A stretch of 64,000 nt of DNA from Punica granatum (taxonomy: Eukaryota; Streptophyta; Magnoliopsida; Myrtales; Lythraceae): contig NC_045128.1 of NCBI RefSeq assembly GCF_007655135.1, forward strand, positions 13,966,230 through 14,030,229, in the 5' to 3' direction. A model generated the notes under the pieces. That model had not been told where the DNA came from. It worked only from the letters and a program-made list of their open reading frames with translations, and made no database searches. The translations under genes were made by a program, and so were the position numbers. Positions 51,205 to 63,412 of this stretch are shown piece after piece. Each line of letters opens with the position of its first letter. The first letter of the stretch is position 1.

Positions 51205-51301
51205 GATACTTAGTGGAACTACATGTGCTCATTTATTAGTAGTTATTTATGATTTCTCTTTTATTGTGCTTGGTTTTAGGCCTCTTTTGTATAAAAAAAA
51301 T
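51205..51301 (+). mobile_element. SINE, 3' half
   Basis: Starts with the duplicated GATAC and continues TTAGTGGAACTACATG..., matching the intact SINE body at 21535 (TTTAGTAGAACTAC...), and ends in an A-rich tail (TATAAAAAAAA). Joined to 33245-33306 it restores one full SINE. Confidence 0.75.
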
Positions 51302-51900
51302 CCTTATATACATTTACAAGAGGGAAATTTTGTCTTGGAAATACGACGAAAATTGATAATTTTTTATGGATTTTCAACGGGTCCTACGAAAAATGGAGAA
51401 ATTCTTGTAGTGATGGTCAATATCACCTATTGCTTCTCTTATTCTCTTGCATCATTCCCTCTTACAATACCAATGGCCATGCATGAGCCAGCTACCATCT
51501 ATGCGCGAGGCGTCACCAAAATTTACCGGGGCAAAGAAATGATTTTTATTAATTTTTTCTCTGCTCTAGTTCTCTTAAATCAAAAGGGGTCTATACCCGG
51601 GAAAAAAAATCAAAAGGGGTAGGGTGAGAAAAATTCCAAGGCCATATTTGGTTGACCGAATTGCTGAAAGGATAAGATATGAGAAATCCTTATTATGGGT
51701 TTGGCGATGTCCGAGCTGAAGATATTATTTCAATTGCAATGTCAAAGCTACCAAGTCTCATCCATTTAATGTAAACATATTTTACCATTGAACTATGCAG
51801 AAAACTAGGGAAGAGGCTAGCTGTGGAGCTCCACACCAAACGCCGCTGCCCTTCCCTAATCTTCGTTACTGTTTGTTTGTTCTCTCTCCATTTTTTTAAT
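51302..51900. other. intergenic, no gene recognised
   Basis: Open for 157 codons in one plus frame (from 51149), but this starts inside repeat sequence and resembles no family. Confidence 0.4.
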
Positions 51901-51904
51901 CATT

Positions 51905-52250
51905 ATATAATATATAAAAGTCGAGGTGTCAAATATGAAAAATTTATTTTATAACCCTTAATTCTTAGTAAAATATCATCGGTAGCTTGAATCAATTCCT
52001 TTAATAACCCTTAGTTTCATGTGAATTGACAATTTAATTTTAGTTAAATGAACGTATATTATATTTTATTGGTGTTATATTCAACGAATATTATAAATTT
52101 ATATTGATTATTTGTATGTAATAATATATAATTACAAAATTTTATGCAAAACTAAATCTTTCCTCAATAATCAGAAAGAACTTCAAATACGTGATATTTT
52201 TCAAGTTCAATATGCTAAATTTTCTATAACTAGTAAGAAGGCACGTGTGT
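51905..52250 (+). repeat. dispersed non-autonomous repeat, copy 2
   Basis: Collinear with 23448-23745 over about 300 bases at moderate divergence. It ends CTAGTAAGAAGGCACGTGTG, similar to the CACGTG-bearing end of copy 1. Confidence 0.5.
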
Positions 52251-52439
52251 TGCATGTGAAGATCTTATTTTTTCAATGTAAACCCTAGTATCCGGAAGCT
52301 CAATTGGACTCCGACTAGTTCAGTAGAGTCGCGTCGGCCCACTAAAGTGTAAAGCTCTTTTCTGCATTCACAAGGATGACGATCTTATTTTTAAATCATA
52401 TAAATGTCAACTTAAATGGAGAGCGCGCGTGGAGCAGGG

Positions 52440-53990
52440 AAGTCTTAGCCCCCAGGGCTTGCGGCCACCGAGGGGATCTCTGATGCTACGGTGGAATCTA
52501 CTGCAGAGGAAGATGGTAATCGCAGTCGCAGCAGTAAGAGGATCAAGAATGTTGTATCGTTCAGGATAGGGTTCCCATAGATGAACCCTCGGATGAGCCC
52601 TCCGATGTTTTGCCACTGGCTGAGGCTGGGAAGCGGAAGCTGTCCTTGAAAGATACAATAATGGGCAAGCCAACGCAGGAGGTGTTGGTTACCGACAGAC
52701 CATAGGAGCCTAGAGGAGCAGAACAGGATTCGATTCCGAGCGATGGTGAGGATGATGACCCAGGTTCTGAGCTGTGTCCTGTTTTGCGATTCTCTAAGGA
52801 TCAGATACGTCGTTTCCGTGCGTCTTGGTGGAGTTCCTCGATTATCAAAGTGCTGGGATGCGGGGTGGGATATATGTATCTTCGGCGAAGGCTTCAGCAG
52901 CTGTGGAAACCAAAGGGGGAATTCAAATTGGTAGTCTTGGGTGTGATTTCTTCGTTGCCAAGTTTGAGAATATGGAAGACCGGGAATTTGTGCTCCAAGA
53001 TGGCCCTTGGACGATCCTTGGGCACTACCTCTCAATGAGAGAATGGGTTCCCCACTTTATCCCGTCGAAGGCTAAAATTGATAAGGCTACGACATGGGCT
53101 CGTATACCAGACTTCCCAATGGAATTACAATGAAGAATGTCTATGGGAAGTGAGGGACATCATAGGGAGGACGGTTAAAATTGATTACGACACCGCTGCT
53201 TTCGAGAAGGGAAACTTTGCGAGGATCTGTGTGGAAATTGATCTCGCTAAAACACTTAAAGGGCACTTCAAGCTCAGGGGCGATTCCTTCGATATTGCCT
53301 ATGAAGGGATCCAGCTTGTCTGTTTCCGATGTGGGCGGTACAGTCATAGACAGGATGAGTGTTCCGCCGCAGCTCAGGCTCCCATCTCCCCTTAGGCGGA
53401 TACTACTGAGAATAACCTGGACAAGGCTGCATCGGAGGGTATTTCTGTTCAGGCGAAGGTTTTGTGTTTGCAACCGGCTACTCATGGGCCAGTCAATGGT
53501 GGTCCGGCGGCTTCACATCTCAGCTCTGCCCACCATGGCCCTTGGATGCTAGTTAGTAAACATGGAAAGAAGGCCCGAGATTTCCGAGGTGGACAGTCAG
53601 CGGCCGAAAAGGGAGGGGCTAATGGTATCCAGGGGAAGAAATATGGATGTGGTTCTCGCTTAGCTGTATTGGAGGAAATGGGGGACGATGATGGGGGAGT
53701 TACTAATTTGGATACCGAACGACGGGTATTGGCTACAGTGGAGCTTACGAGTGCAAGTGCCGTTTTGGCGGGAGAAAGGTTTGAACGAGCAGAAATTGAA
53801 GGAAAAGTCTGTGGATCAAAGCCCATCCTTTTCTTTTTCGGCCGGTTCGCGAGGGTCCATTCAAGTACAATTAGCACGTCAACTACACGAGCAAGTGGCG
53901 TTAATGCCCATATAACGATCCGTTTAGTGACCAAGTGTCATCACATATCGAAACAAATGAAATCTAGTAGATTTGGAGCATCTAGATATT
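52440..53990 (+). pseudogene. L1-type LINE ORF1 (DUF4283 plus CCHC zinc knuckle), frameshifted
   Basis: Reading across frames gives an acidic N-terminal part (SKRIKN, RKLSLKDTIMGKP), then a DUF4283-like RNA-binding domain (RFSKDQIRRFRASWWSSSII, RRLQQLWKPKGEF, CDFFVAKFENMEDREFVLQD, GPWTILGHYLSMREWVPHF), then RDIIGRTVKIDYDTA, ARICVEIDLAKTL and the CCHC knuckle CFRCGRYSHRQDEC. A tail with GPWMLVSKHGKK is typical of plant L1 ORF1. Frame changes near 52860 and 53110 and a stop after the knuckle (53395) make it non-functional. No reverse transcriptase (ORF2) follows, so the copy is truncated or internally deleted. Confidence 0.85.
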
Positions 53991-53999
53991 CAAAATAAT

Positions 54000-55400
54000 C
54001 AAGATCCACCAAGCTCCTATGGCATACTCACATCCACAAAGACCACTTTCGTATGTGCATTCTCGAGAATCATGTTTCAGAGATCATTCTCACTAAATTG
54101 ATGGAAGAGGAAGGACTGTAGTGACAACAATTATGCTAGCTTGTAGGTCTAAAATCTACTTTAAAATTAAAAAAAAAAACTCAACTTAAATAAACAAATA
54201 AATCAAAAACTCAAAGTCCTCTGCTGCCGCTGAACATCTTTGAGTAAAGCTTTTCAAAATTCTCCCATGCAAATTGTCCCTCTCTTCCCCTTCCTTTCCC
54301 TCCATCTAAACGAAGTATAAAGGCGTGCTTGGTGTTGAATTGTGCTTGTTTCCATACAAAGAAATCGAGTCACAAAAAGGTTCATGTATTTGTTATCAAA
54401 CAATTGGTAGATCGTACATGAGTTTCAAGAGCGGCTACCTCAAATTGTCAGAAAAAAGAAAGATTTTGCATTACATCCTCTTTAATATGATACTGCACTT
54501 TAATTAAAAGTAGTAGTGAAGCAATCAGACAAGCGATTAATTAAGCAAACGATTGCAGAAATTCATAGAAACAGTCCCCAATCCTTATAAAAAGCCTTCA
54601 TTTTTTTATTATAAAAAAATTGGCTCTACTTTTATTTGCCAGCCAAACAACGATTGAAAAATTTAATTGAATTATGATACAAAACGAACAACAATGCTAA
54701 ATATTTTTAAGTGATGTGCCTAAAAATAATTTTAATTCCAAATTCTGCTAACATTTATTGATTAGTCCTTTAATATAATCATTTTAATTCCAATCCAGTT
54801 TTCACCATAAATATCCAAATCGAACTTCTCCCTGCTCCCCTTCCCCTCTCTCTCCAATTGGCTCCATCATGCCAATTTTTTATTTTTTTTACTTATAAAA
54901 ATTTGGAAATGGCTGGAAAATCGAGTAGAATTACTCAGAGGAGTATAAGAATTTCTGTGAGTAATTTTTATTACGTAATATCGCATGATTTATTAATTGT
55001 TACTTGATAATCCTATTAACTGATAGACATATAAAGTGATAGATCTTAAGCTAAAACAAGACCGCGTAATTTTCATAGGCAGTGCTTTTGACCCATCCCG
55101 TCTTACTTAACATATATTAATTTTACATCAATAGTTCGGAAGTTGTAAGATCTAAGAATTAATAATGAAGCTTATTGGATTATTATATTGATAGCTTAAA
55201 TAACCACCACAATATAGCTTCTAATTCTGAGGAAATTTTTTTTGCAGGGACTTGGAAGACAAGGAGACATTTCGTAGAGAAGAGCAGGTAGTAAACTTCC
55301 ACCATGTGTTGCCGTCACATTGGAGGAAGGAAACAAAAAGCACAGGGTGCTTGGCCCCACAAGACACCATGGTCAGAAATCAGTTGTTTCATTTCACCCG
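54000..55400. other. intergenic, no gene recognised
   Basis: AT-rich with short poly-A runs (54168-54178) and no coding signal. One GC-richer 60-codon frame (about 55250-55480) is unrecognised. Confidence 0.45.
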
Positions 55401-55418
55401 ACTAAGAGATTGTTACAT

Positions 55419-55446
55419 ATATATATATATATATACACACACACAT
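55419..55446. repeat. (AT)n(AC)n microsatellite
   Basis: Alternating AT followed by ACACACAC, at the start of a duplicated block. Confidence 0.85.
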
Positions 55447-56280
55447 TTCAAAAGTGTTGATTATGTTCATCAAGTCGAACTATAGTGCCCCAGCTAACCT
55501 CGTAATCTTGAAAGTCGTTGTACTACTAAATTTGCTTCTCTTACGATCCGAATCTACTACGTTCTCCAATTGCTATATTTAATTTGAGTTTACTGTGGTT
55601 TATTAATGTGCCCGCGATGAAGATTATAGTTTTGGCCACAATTATGACAAAATAATCAGTAAACTTATGCGATATCGTTGGAATAATGATGAGTTCAATT
55701 ATATAGAAGACCACGTGTTTCGATAAGTAATAAAATAACAATGCCTAGTTTAGAAGTTGCACACTACAATGTCCAAACCATGAAAAGTGGATGAAGCAAT
55801 TGCTCTAGAGAGGTGGAGAAGCGAAGGGGCCATATACCAATCCCTTTGCTACAGACGAAAGCAATTGCTCACCCACTTCGCGCGTGCGAGAGCTCTAGTA
55901 TATATATTTCAAAAGTATTTATTATGTTCAATAAGTCGAACTATAATGTCGCAGCTAACCTTGTAACCTCGAAGTCCTTGTACTACTAGCTAGATTTACT
56001 TATGTTTCCAGATGTCATATGTTAATGAATGTTTGGGCCACAGCTATCAGTGAAAATCTTACTCAACTGCAAATCAACAAGAAAATAATCAATAATCTAC
56101 AGTATGATCATCTGCGCGTGGTTTTGTTACACATTGTACAACCTTGAAAAAATAGATGAAATTAAGGATGACGATCGAATTATTGATCCACAAAGACAGA
56201 GAAGTATGACACAGGACAGGAAAACTCTAGCTAGAGAGGTGGAGAAGTGAAGGGACCATAAACCAATCCCTTCGCTATGT
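55440..56280. repeat. diverged tandem duplication of the GDSL-gene 3' region
   Basis: The block TTTCAAAAGTG/ATTTATTATGTTCA, AAGTCGAACTATA, GCAGCTAACC, GTACTACTA occurs at about 55446-55545 and again at 55904-55990. In each case it lies beside a GDSL C-terminal coding scrap (55800-55855; the functional-looking one is at 56231). Confidence 0.7.
55800..55856 (-). pseudogene. GDSL lipase C-terminal remnant
   Basis: The minus strand reads AKGLVYGPFASPPL and stop, nearly the same as the end of the neighbouring lipase (AKGLVYGPFTSPPL, stop at 56231-56233). Only this last stretch remains, so a second lipase copy or a duplicated 3' end once stood here. Confidence 0.7.
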
Positions 56281-58980
56281 ACCGGTATGCAGCCTCTGTC
56301 CAATGAACACCATCCCAGCTCGCAAAAGTCGATGGATCTTTACAAACGGTGGAGCCAGGCACACCGCAAAAGCTAGAGATATTGAAATTATACGGTCCAC
56401 GACCTCCACAACACGCTGTAATGCTCCCTCCAGAGAATCCTACAACATATATTGAAATTGCTTTGAGAGTGCCGTACAAATATTCATTTCTGTATCAGAT
56501 GATTAGTACAATCTCGGGCTAGCGAGTGTACATCTAAAAAATGAGACATTAATTCTCAGAGGGCTGTCATATACCTCTTCCTGATTTGCGCTGTTCACAA
56601 TATCGGCCAATTAAACGTGTTGTATGATTAAGTCATCGACCTAGATATATTTGCAACTGAAGTAATCGTCCCTTTAACATAGATAGAAGCTATATCTCTT
56701 TCTGGAAGATGGTTGAGTTTCCTTATCTTTTTTTCTGTTCTCAAGTCTGCCAACTATAAGATGTCTCTTTTATGTCGCTTAGCGGATCAATTCCTTATCA
56801 TCTGCAGTCATGTAACTCTCCCATATACTTGGCCTATCGGGTTTCAGTTATGTAACTTCAATACTTTTTTTTAAAAAATCCGGATTGTGTATTTTCTCCA
56901 TATATTTATTAGACGCGATTCTTCACATAATAGGATAGAATGCGAAGTTAGCAAAGACTGAAATGATCTCGATTTAAATTATATGATATTAAAATAATGC
57001 AAAATTAAATCTGAAACAATATTGATTCGTCAACCATTTTATACATTTTATTTAAAAAAAAATTAAATGGTCTACTAATTTCGTTTTGAGCCTTTCTCGG
57101 ACCAGGCCAATTGATATATTAGGGTCCAACGTTAATCATATGCCTTTATTAATTATGGCCATTGCAAATGTTTGCACTAATTTTAAATTTTTTTTAGAAA
57201 TACTTATCACATATATTTATTTGTAAATTTTCAATTTTTTTGTAAATTTACTGGAGTAACTTTTTTAAAAAGAAATAAGTGCCGGTCAACTTTGTGGTAG
57301 GAAGGAAGTCAACTTTATGTATATGCATATACGTACATATGTGACTTTGAATAAACTTTCGATGTAAAGCTCTAAACTATTATCAAGAGGAAAAACTTTA
57401 CCGTAGAGTTTTGGAGTGTAATAGAACCCAATTGAAGCACCGTAGTAGTCTGCATACATGATCCTTGCTTGCGGATATTTCTCTCTTAGAGTCTCCAATG
57501 CTTCAACGAGCAATTGGTTGTGATACTTCGAAAATTCGTTAAATGCGTCCACACACCCGGTTATTCGGTTATAGTCCGACTGATTAGAACTCTGAAATCT
57601 GGTCAAGTAAGCCAGTACGCAACCCGCTGGCAGATTTCCAGGAACTACCATGTTTACTGCTCCTTCTTCAATTAGGGCCTTCGTTTTCAAGGAAAACGTA
57701 TATTAAAACAAATGAAGATAAAATCATTTCAGCAGTATATCTCTGTTTAAGTCGAGATCTAAGTTGAGTTGGTAACATACTGTGGTGGCATTAATAATAG
57801 CTTCGATGATCAATGGCACAAGGGGTCGAACTTGTTCAATGGAAGCTCCGAGAAATAAGAAGGGTATGTTGTAGTCATTTCCACCAATCTCCCCCACCAG
57901 GAACAGCGACTTCTTAAAGTAGCTATCACATTCTGTGTTAACAAGAAAGCGTTAAATTTGGCGAAAATATCCATAAATTTAAAGATACAGTTCGTATTTG
58001 GTCCGGGATCAGAAGGATGCAAAGAAGCCACTCCTTGTTTAGTAGTACAGATTGAGGACTTCCACTTCTTAAACCAGCCAACTTGAACACTTAACGAATC
58101 ATTTAAAGATATTCAGAAGACAAGGCGTCAGGAATTCGTCTTTTTGTCAAGAAACCTGCCAATGGATGTTGAAGAGATCGATGCCTCTGTGCCCGGTCAT
58201 GGAAAAATCGAAAATTCATCTTTGGGAATGTCCCTATTTATAGAAATTTCGTAAGGGCATGTTCCCACATATTCGGTCCATTTTGGCTAAGGGTGGATGC
58301 GATCCAGTTCTGTTCGAAAAATAACTCCAAATCGAACTGAACAGTACTTTCAGTTCGCATTTCCTTACATATAAAATTATATTTGATTAGTTAATTTTAG
58401 ATTAGGAACCTTGCGATAAGTGGATAGATTCTTCCTTAAAATATTTCACTAGTCCTATAAATGATTGAGACTATATCCAATTCAAAAAAACTTGAACTAA
58501 TTGAACGATGACCATCATCTTATATTTTCAGGTTTTTTCTATATGATCAGAGCAACTCTCGACATTCTCACTATTTTCAGGTTTCGAGCTTGAAAATAAA
58601 ATTATCGAAAGAGGACACTGGAACATTCAAACTCATCCTATATTGCCAGTTGATGAAGGACACCTTTGCATGCTGTCCCTAATGTTGGCAAGGATATACG
58701 TAGGTAAATAAGGAGGGAAAAATTTACCGATAAAATCAACAATGAGACGTCCGTCTGAAGCGCGGCCAGTCGCATTTCCGAAGAAGGTCTCTCCATAAGG
58801 GAGGTGAGCAATCTGGGGAAGTCCTGGTGCACCGACTGCAAGATAGTTCCCAGTATCACTCAGTGAGTCGCCAAAGTTGAAGATCGACTCATATTTCGCA
58901 TAGGGACTTCTTGATGGAACCGAATCATCGGACACAGTGACAAAAGGAAACAAAAGGAACACAAACACTTGAATTTTCAT
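56231..58980 (-). pseudogene. GDSL esterase/lipase, probably disrupted in exon 2
   Basis: Secreted SGNH/GDSL hydrolase family. Segments: exon 1 58728-58980 (signal peptide from M at 58980, then [12 protein letters not shown] with the nucleophile Ser); decayed exon-2 piece about 58031-58210 (NDSLSVQVGWFKKWKSS); exon 57781-57932 (KKSLFLVGEIGGNDYN, block III Gly/Asn); exon 57402-57678 (EEGAVNMVVPGNLPAGC, YADYYGA); last exon 56231-56439 ending in the catalytic DGVHWTEAAY. Exons 1, 4 and 5 join in phase. Exon 2 lacks the usual AEAFGLP...NFAVGGATAL block, carries a one-base frameshift before NDSLSV, and has GA instead of GT at its expected donor. In a model spliced at GGCAG|GTTTC the frame stops 17 codons later. 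This could be a pseudogene or an assembly error; the family call itself is secure. Confidence 0.75.
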
Positions 58981-59029
58981 CTTCTTGTTTATTGTTCTAG
59001 CGTGGTGAGTTAGAGCTAACATCGAACTA

Positions 59030-61160
59030 GTATTTATATGATATACGGTGAGTACTCTTTGGCCCGCTCATTAGTTGACCCTGATCAAAAGGGTGTAAAA
59101 TTAAATGTGTTCCTTGGGCATTATTAATTTCTTCGAACGGTTTTTGTGGTATGTGATTACGATAATTGACAGAAGATTGTAAGATGCGAAGAGGACAACA
59201 AGAAGTACAATGCAAGAAATATAGATTTTTAAAAAAAATGCAAAGGATTAAAAAGTTACTAATGAAGTATATAGTAGCACGTTTCATATATATACATATA
59301 TAGTGTTACGGACCAGGTAGATCGATTATTACGTTCCATCTTGCAAAAAAAGCATGGAGCCAACTGGAATTAATTGGCTGTGAGAAGAAATATATAATTT
59401 ATGTGCGTACAACGTCGTCCTTTGCGTGCTCGTTTATAAGCGAAGATCAGAGAGCATATGATTATAGTTGGAGAAATTTTTCGGTGATGTTACCTCGCCA
59501 ATCGATGAGAGGAAGTATCAATCAAAATGTAACAAATAGAAGAATGGTGTTAATTATTTTCAATTGTCACAATCTTATTTGGTCTCCTCACCATGTTATT
59601 GTAAAGTATGACCATTTAAGATTGTTTCTAAAGTAAACGAGTTTGAAAAAAGTGACAGGCAACACTTGGAGTAAAGAAGTTTTACCCTTTTGGGTTCAAA
59701 TCTTTTTATTGGTACTTCTCACGCCATGTCCGTTAATTTTGCTTTTCATACAAGAAACCACTTGCTATCAGTTCGAACTTTTGGACTTGAGATTGATTTA
59801 ATGGCTTATAAGGCTAGCTGAAATTTATATGAAATAAGAGGGGTTACGCTTGCGTGCGCACATGTGAGTGCACACCATGCCAATGTTCAGGTCCAATTTC
59901 AAGGCAGCTAAAAGTACATCTCATTATTGTCAGGCTCAGCAAGTTCAATTTTGAGGTTGCGAAAAGTGCAACTCATGTTTAAGTCAGACCAGAGTGTGGA
60001 GCTCATCGTTTGTCTGATCTATCCCCACTCCCTCAAGCACACAAGAGGTTGTTGAGGGAAATCTACTAGCTTGAGTTTTTTGATTGGAAATGGGACCAAT
60101 GTCTATAAGGCTAGTGGAATTTTACAATACCTTGTAAAAGAAGGGAAAATAAAAACAAAGGAAAAGTTTGCTATTATAATTATTTCTATTCACATGAGCG
60201 GATAACATCGTATGCTCACTTGCAATCTTAATTTTGTCAAACCGACAAGCGTATATTTTTGTTCGCAAGAGGAAATATAGATTTCCTTCGGCGGATGAAG
60301 AAAAGGAGCTACTTATACATATCAGGTGGATGCATACCATACACGTTAATTTGCCAATAAAAAATAACTTATTAGAAGAATATGATGTGATGATTAATAA
60401 TCCTACTCGCACATATAATTATTTATATAGGTGCATGTGCCCACTGGCAATATTATTATTACTATTAAAGCCACAAAATATGAGCTTACTGTAATCGGTC
60501 TCCCTTGCGCCAAGTGCGACCTTCATGGCGATACCTTGTACGTAAGAATTCCTTTAAGAGTGCATGGTTATTATAATCCAAGGTCAGCTTCTGCAAAGAT
60601 AGCCACCACAAGAAAACTCTTAATTCTCCACTACTTATGAAGGCAGTAAAACTGTAAAAAATTAAAATATAAGAGGAGAGAGGAGTGAAAAGATACCGAG
60701 AATATACAGAATGATCTGCCTTTTTGTAGTTTCGATCGGTAAAACAATTAAAATAGAAATACATAATTTCATGATATCAATTAAATTCTGGAAAATCCGA
60801 AAGATATAACTAATTTAATTAATATGATAATACGATATTATTTCGAGGTATCTATTTCATAAGATAAAATATTCTAATTTTCGATCAAGGCAACCCATTT
60901 ACAGCTTGAATATACAATATCCTTATTAGAAATGGAATAGCTGTTGATTTCGGCCGGGCATTGAAGTGAACCAGTTTTATTTCAAATCTAGCCACACTGG
61001 AACAACATATCTTAGTTCAACTGGTCTTTTACTTACCGAAAGTGCTACTAATGAATATTGCATAATTTGTTTTCCTTTTCTATAGCATTTTGTAAAGTTT
61101 ATTGTAATACTGCTTGGGCTATTTAAGTAGGATTCTTCCAATGTAAAATAGAAACTAGAG
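59030..61160. other. intergenic, no gene recognised
   Basis: Short open frames on both strands but no recognisable product. The 5' flank of the lipase locus includes AT-rich runs (59285-59305). Confidence 0.45.
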
Positions 61161-61164
61161 AAAA

Positions 61165-61420
61165 CAGACCTATTTCTGCCGACCTTCTGTGGCAAGACAA
61201 CAAAAGCAGACCTATGGCGACCCTTTTTTCAAGGGTTCGGGATAGGTTAGCCTTCGGCAACCTTTTTGGCCGACATTCCTCGGAAGGTCGGCCAAAGCAC
61301 GGCCTGTGCCGACCCTTTTTTTTTTGGGGGGTCGCTCTAGACCCCAGCGACCCATACTAAATGAGTAGGCAGCAAGAATGGGTCGCAAAAAGGCCGATCA
61401 ACTTTTGAAATCCTCGTCGA
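61165..61420. repeat. cluster of short GCCGACC / GGTCGC motifs, possibly transposon subterminal repeats
   Basis: GCCGACCTTC, GGCGACCCTTTTTT, CGGCAACCTTTTT, GGCCGACATT, AAGGTCGGCC, GCCGACCCTTTTTT, GGTCGC and GCGACCC occur on both strands within 250 bases. Such clusters are typical of subterminal regions of CACTA-like DNA transposons, but no CACTA terminus was identified next to it. Confidence 0.4.
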
Positions 61421-62230
61421 TCTTTGAGTGCTAAAGAAAAGAAAAAGGCGGTCGACTGGTCGAGTTGGATTAAAAGGGCATCGTAAATGTTTTACTTCGC
61501 TAGCTATTCATTTTACTCGATTAGCTGTGGCAATTAATAAGATCAGTAGGCTGTTATCATATTTCCTGAGCCAGATGCAAAGAATCGAATGCTCTTGTTG
61601 GGTCCCAAGAGCTTAATAACCCTTGGATATTTCTTTTATTCAATGAATGTCCATTGATCACAAAACGAATACAAGGAAAAATGTTCAAAAGAGTATATTA
61701 TAGAGACTAAAATACAGCAAGTTCACCTAGACCGCTGCAAAAGAAGATAACATGCGACTAAAGTACATAAGATTTACCTAGGTACAATTGCAAAAATCCT
61801 TCCAGATGCTATAAACATTATCAACCTCTTAAAACTAAATTTTATACGGACCCCAGTGAAAACCGAGAAGCGGAGAATAGTGCAATCCATATAAAAACTG
61901 CTACGCAAAGAAGCAGAGCCAAGATAAGTCTTGAACCGGTACACAGCGCAGGAACCCTTCGCAGATCTCAACTTTAGATAATTCAATCAACCAATTCCTA
62001 AATAGCCAAATCCCTAGACATTCAAATCAAATCAACTGGGTTCCTTTGATCGGTTCAAAGTACCGGCAGCCTAACAAATCAAAAATCAGTCAGACCATCA
62101 AATCAGAGCACCTAGCTTCTTTGTTCGGTTCAAACCAGTGAATGTCGTCAGGGAGTTGAAACCTACAATAAACCAACATAAAAGGGAGAAGCCACAAAAG
62201 GTCGGAGTTACAAGCAGTTGATATGATCGA
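61421..62230. other. intergenic, no gene recognised
   Basis: No supported coding region. Confidence 0.4.
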
Positions 62231-63345
62231 TCAATCTAAGGGTGCGATCATTTGTTGTGGAGGGCGGTGATTCCATCGCGTGGGCGACGACGGGAGTTCT
62301 CAGAATAGAAGCCGTCATCTGGGGGTGGGGGAGGAGCCGAACAGTCAGATAGGTAGTATGGACTCCGTCATTGTGCTACTGGTCGGGAGCAGACTGCCTT
62401 TGAAGGGCAGGCATTGGACAGCTGAGTCGGATTTGTAGAATCGGTGAAGTTGATGTCAGTCGAATCAGTTATCCAGTCATGGCAACTCGGGTTGGGTCAT
62501 CCTGGTGGGTTCTCCATCTGTCGTCTCGTGGCAAATTGGATCAGTATAGCCGACCTGGCAAGGTGGGCGAGTCCTCCACCACAGTCGCCGACGACTCGGA
62601 ATCGACGGCTGACTCTTTCTCCGCTTCAAATCTTCTCGGAGAAGGAGAAGGCGAGACCCGACGAGGAACTTGAGACTGCTCCATCGAGAAAATACCTCTT
62701 CGCATTGCCATAAACGAAGAGGAGGAGGAGGAGTGCTGCTGCAACCTCCGGGATTTCTTCGAGCACAATCTCTGCCTCAGATCTGAGTGCGGAGACTACA
62801 GAGACAGCCACCAGCTCCGAGGACAATTGACAATAAGAGGCTAGGGAGGTTGAGTCGCCGCTTGGATCGGGATTTAAAGCACCATGGACTGCGACAAGCT
62901 AAGGCAGTGAAGCTCTGTGACTTGGGCCATGGATGAGCAACGTCACAGATCGTAGCTGCCAGCCGATGATGAAGAGCCATAGCTGACCTAACGGCCGGTC
63001 GATGATGAAGCACCACGGTGAAGCACTATGTCTCGTTGATTTCTTTGTGACAAGGTACAGCTTGATTGGAGCGTTGTGACCACACCAGCTGACTTGATGC
63101 GAAGGATCCACCGCCATGACCCGTGGGAGTGGCGTCGACGGCTTCCCATAGCTTCCGTCCATCCAAAAGAAGAGAGAAAAGGGGGAGAGGAGGAAAAAAG
63201 AGAGAGGGCCAGCAGGAAACGAAGGCAACCGGGAGATAGAGGAGGGTCCCGGCTTTCCGATCACGGTAGCAGTGGTGCACGACGAACCTGGCCGAAGCCA
63301 GACGTGTCGGCAACGGCATCTGGGTTAGGGTTTCAAGGGCAGAGG
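62231..63345. other. GC-richer stretch open on both strands, unrecognised
   Basis: Composition rises clearly over the flanks. Overlapping frames are open on both strands (plus 62444-62713 and 63076-63351; minus 62899-63264 and 63026-63412, up to 128 codons). None has a recognisable domain or an initiator context that favours one strand. It may be a 5' region of a gene beyond the window, or a repeat. The (GA)n run that follows suggests the 5'-UTR type of plant sequence on the minus strand (CTCTCTCTC...AAACCCTAACCC). Confidence 0.35.
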
Positions 63346-63348
63346 TTT

Positions 63349-63366
63349 TGAGAGAGAGAGAGAGAT
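63349..63366. repeat. (GA)n microsatellite
   Basis: GAGAGAGAGAGAGAGAGA next to the GC-richer stretch. Confidence 0.9.
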
Positions 63367-63412
63367 ATGTGGGGAAGACTAATAGATGCTTTTGATATAT
63401 GATTTTAGCCAC

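Noticed and set aside
52445..53035. 196-codon minus-strand frame
   Set aside because: Antisense shadow of the L1 ORF1 pseudogene, whose plus-strand protein similarity is clear.
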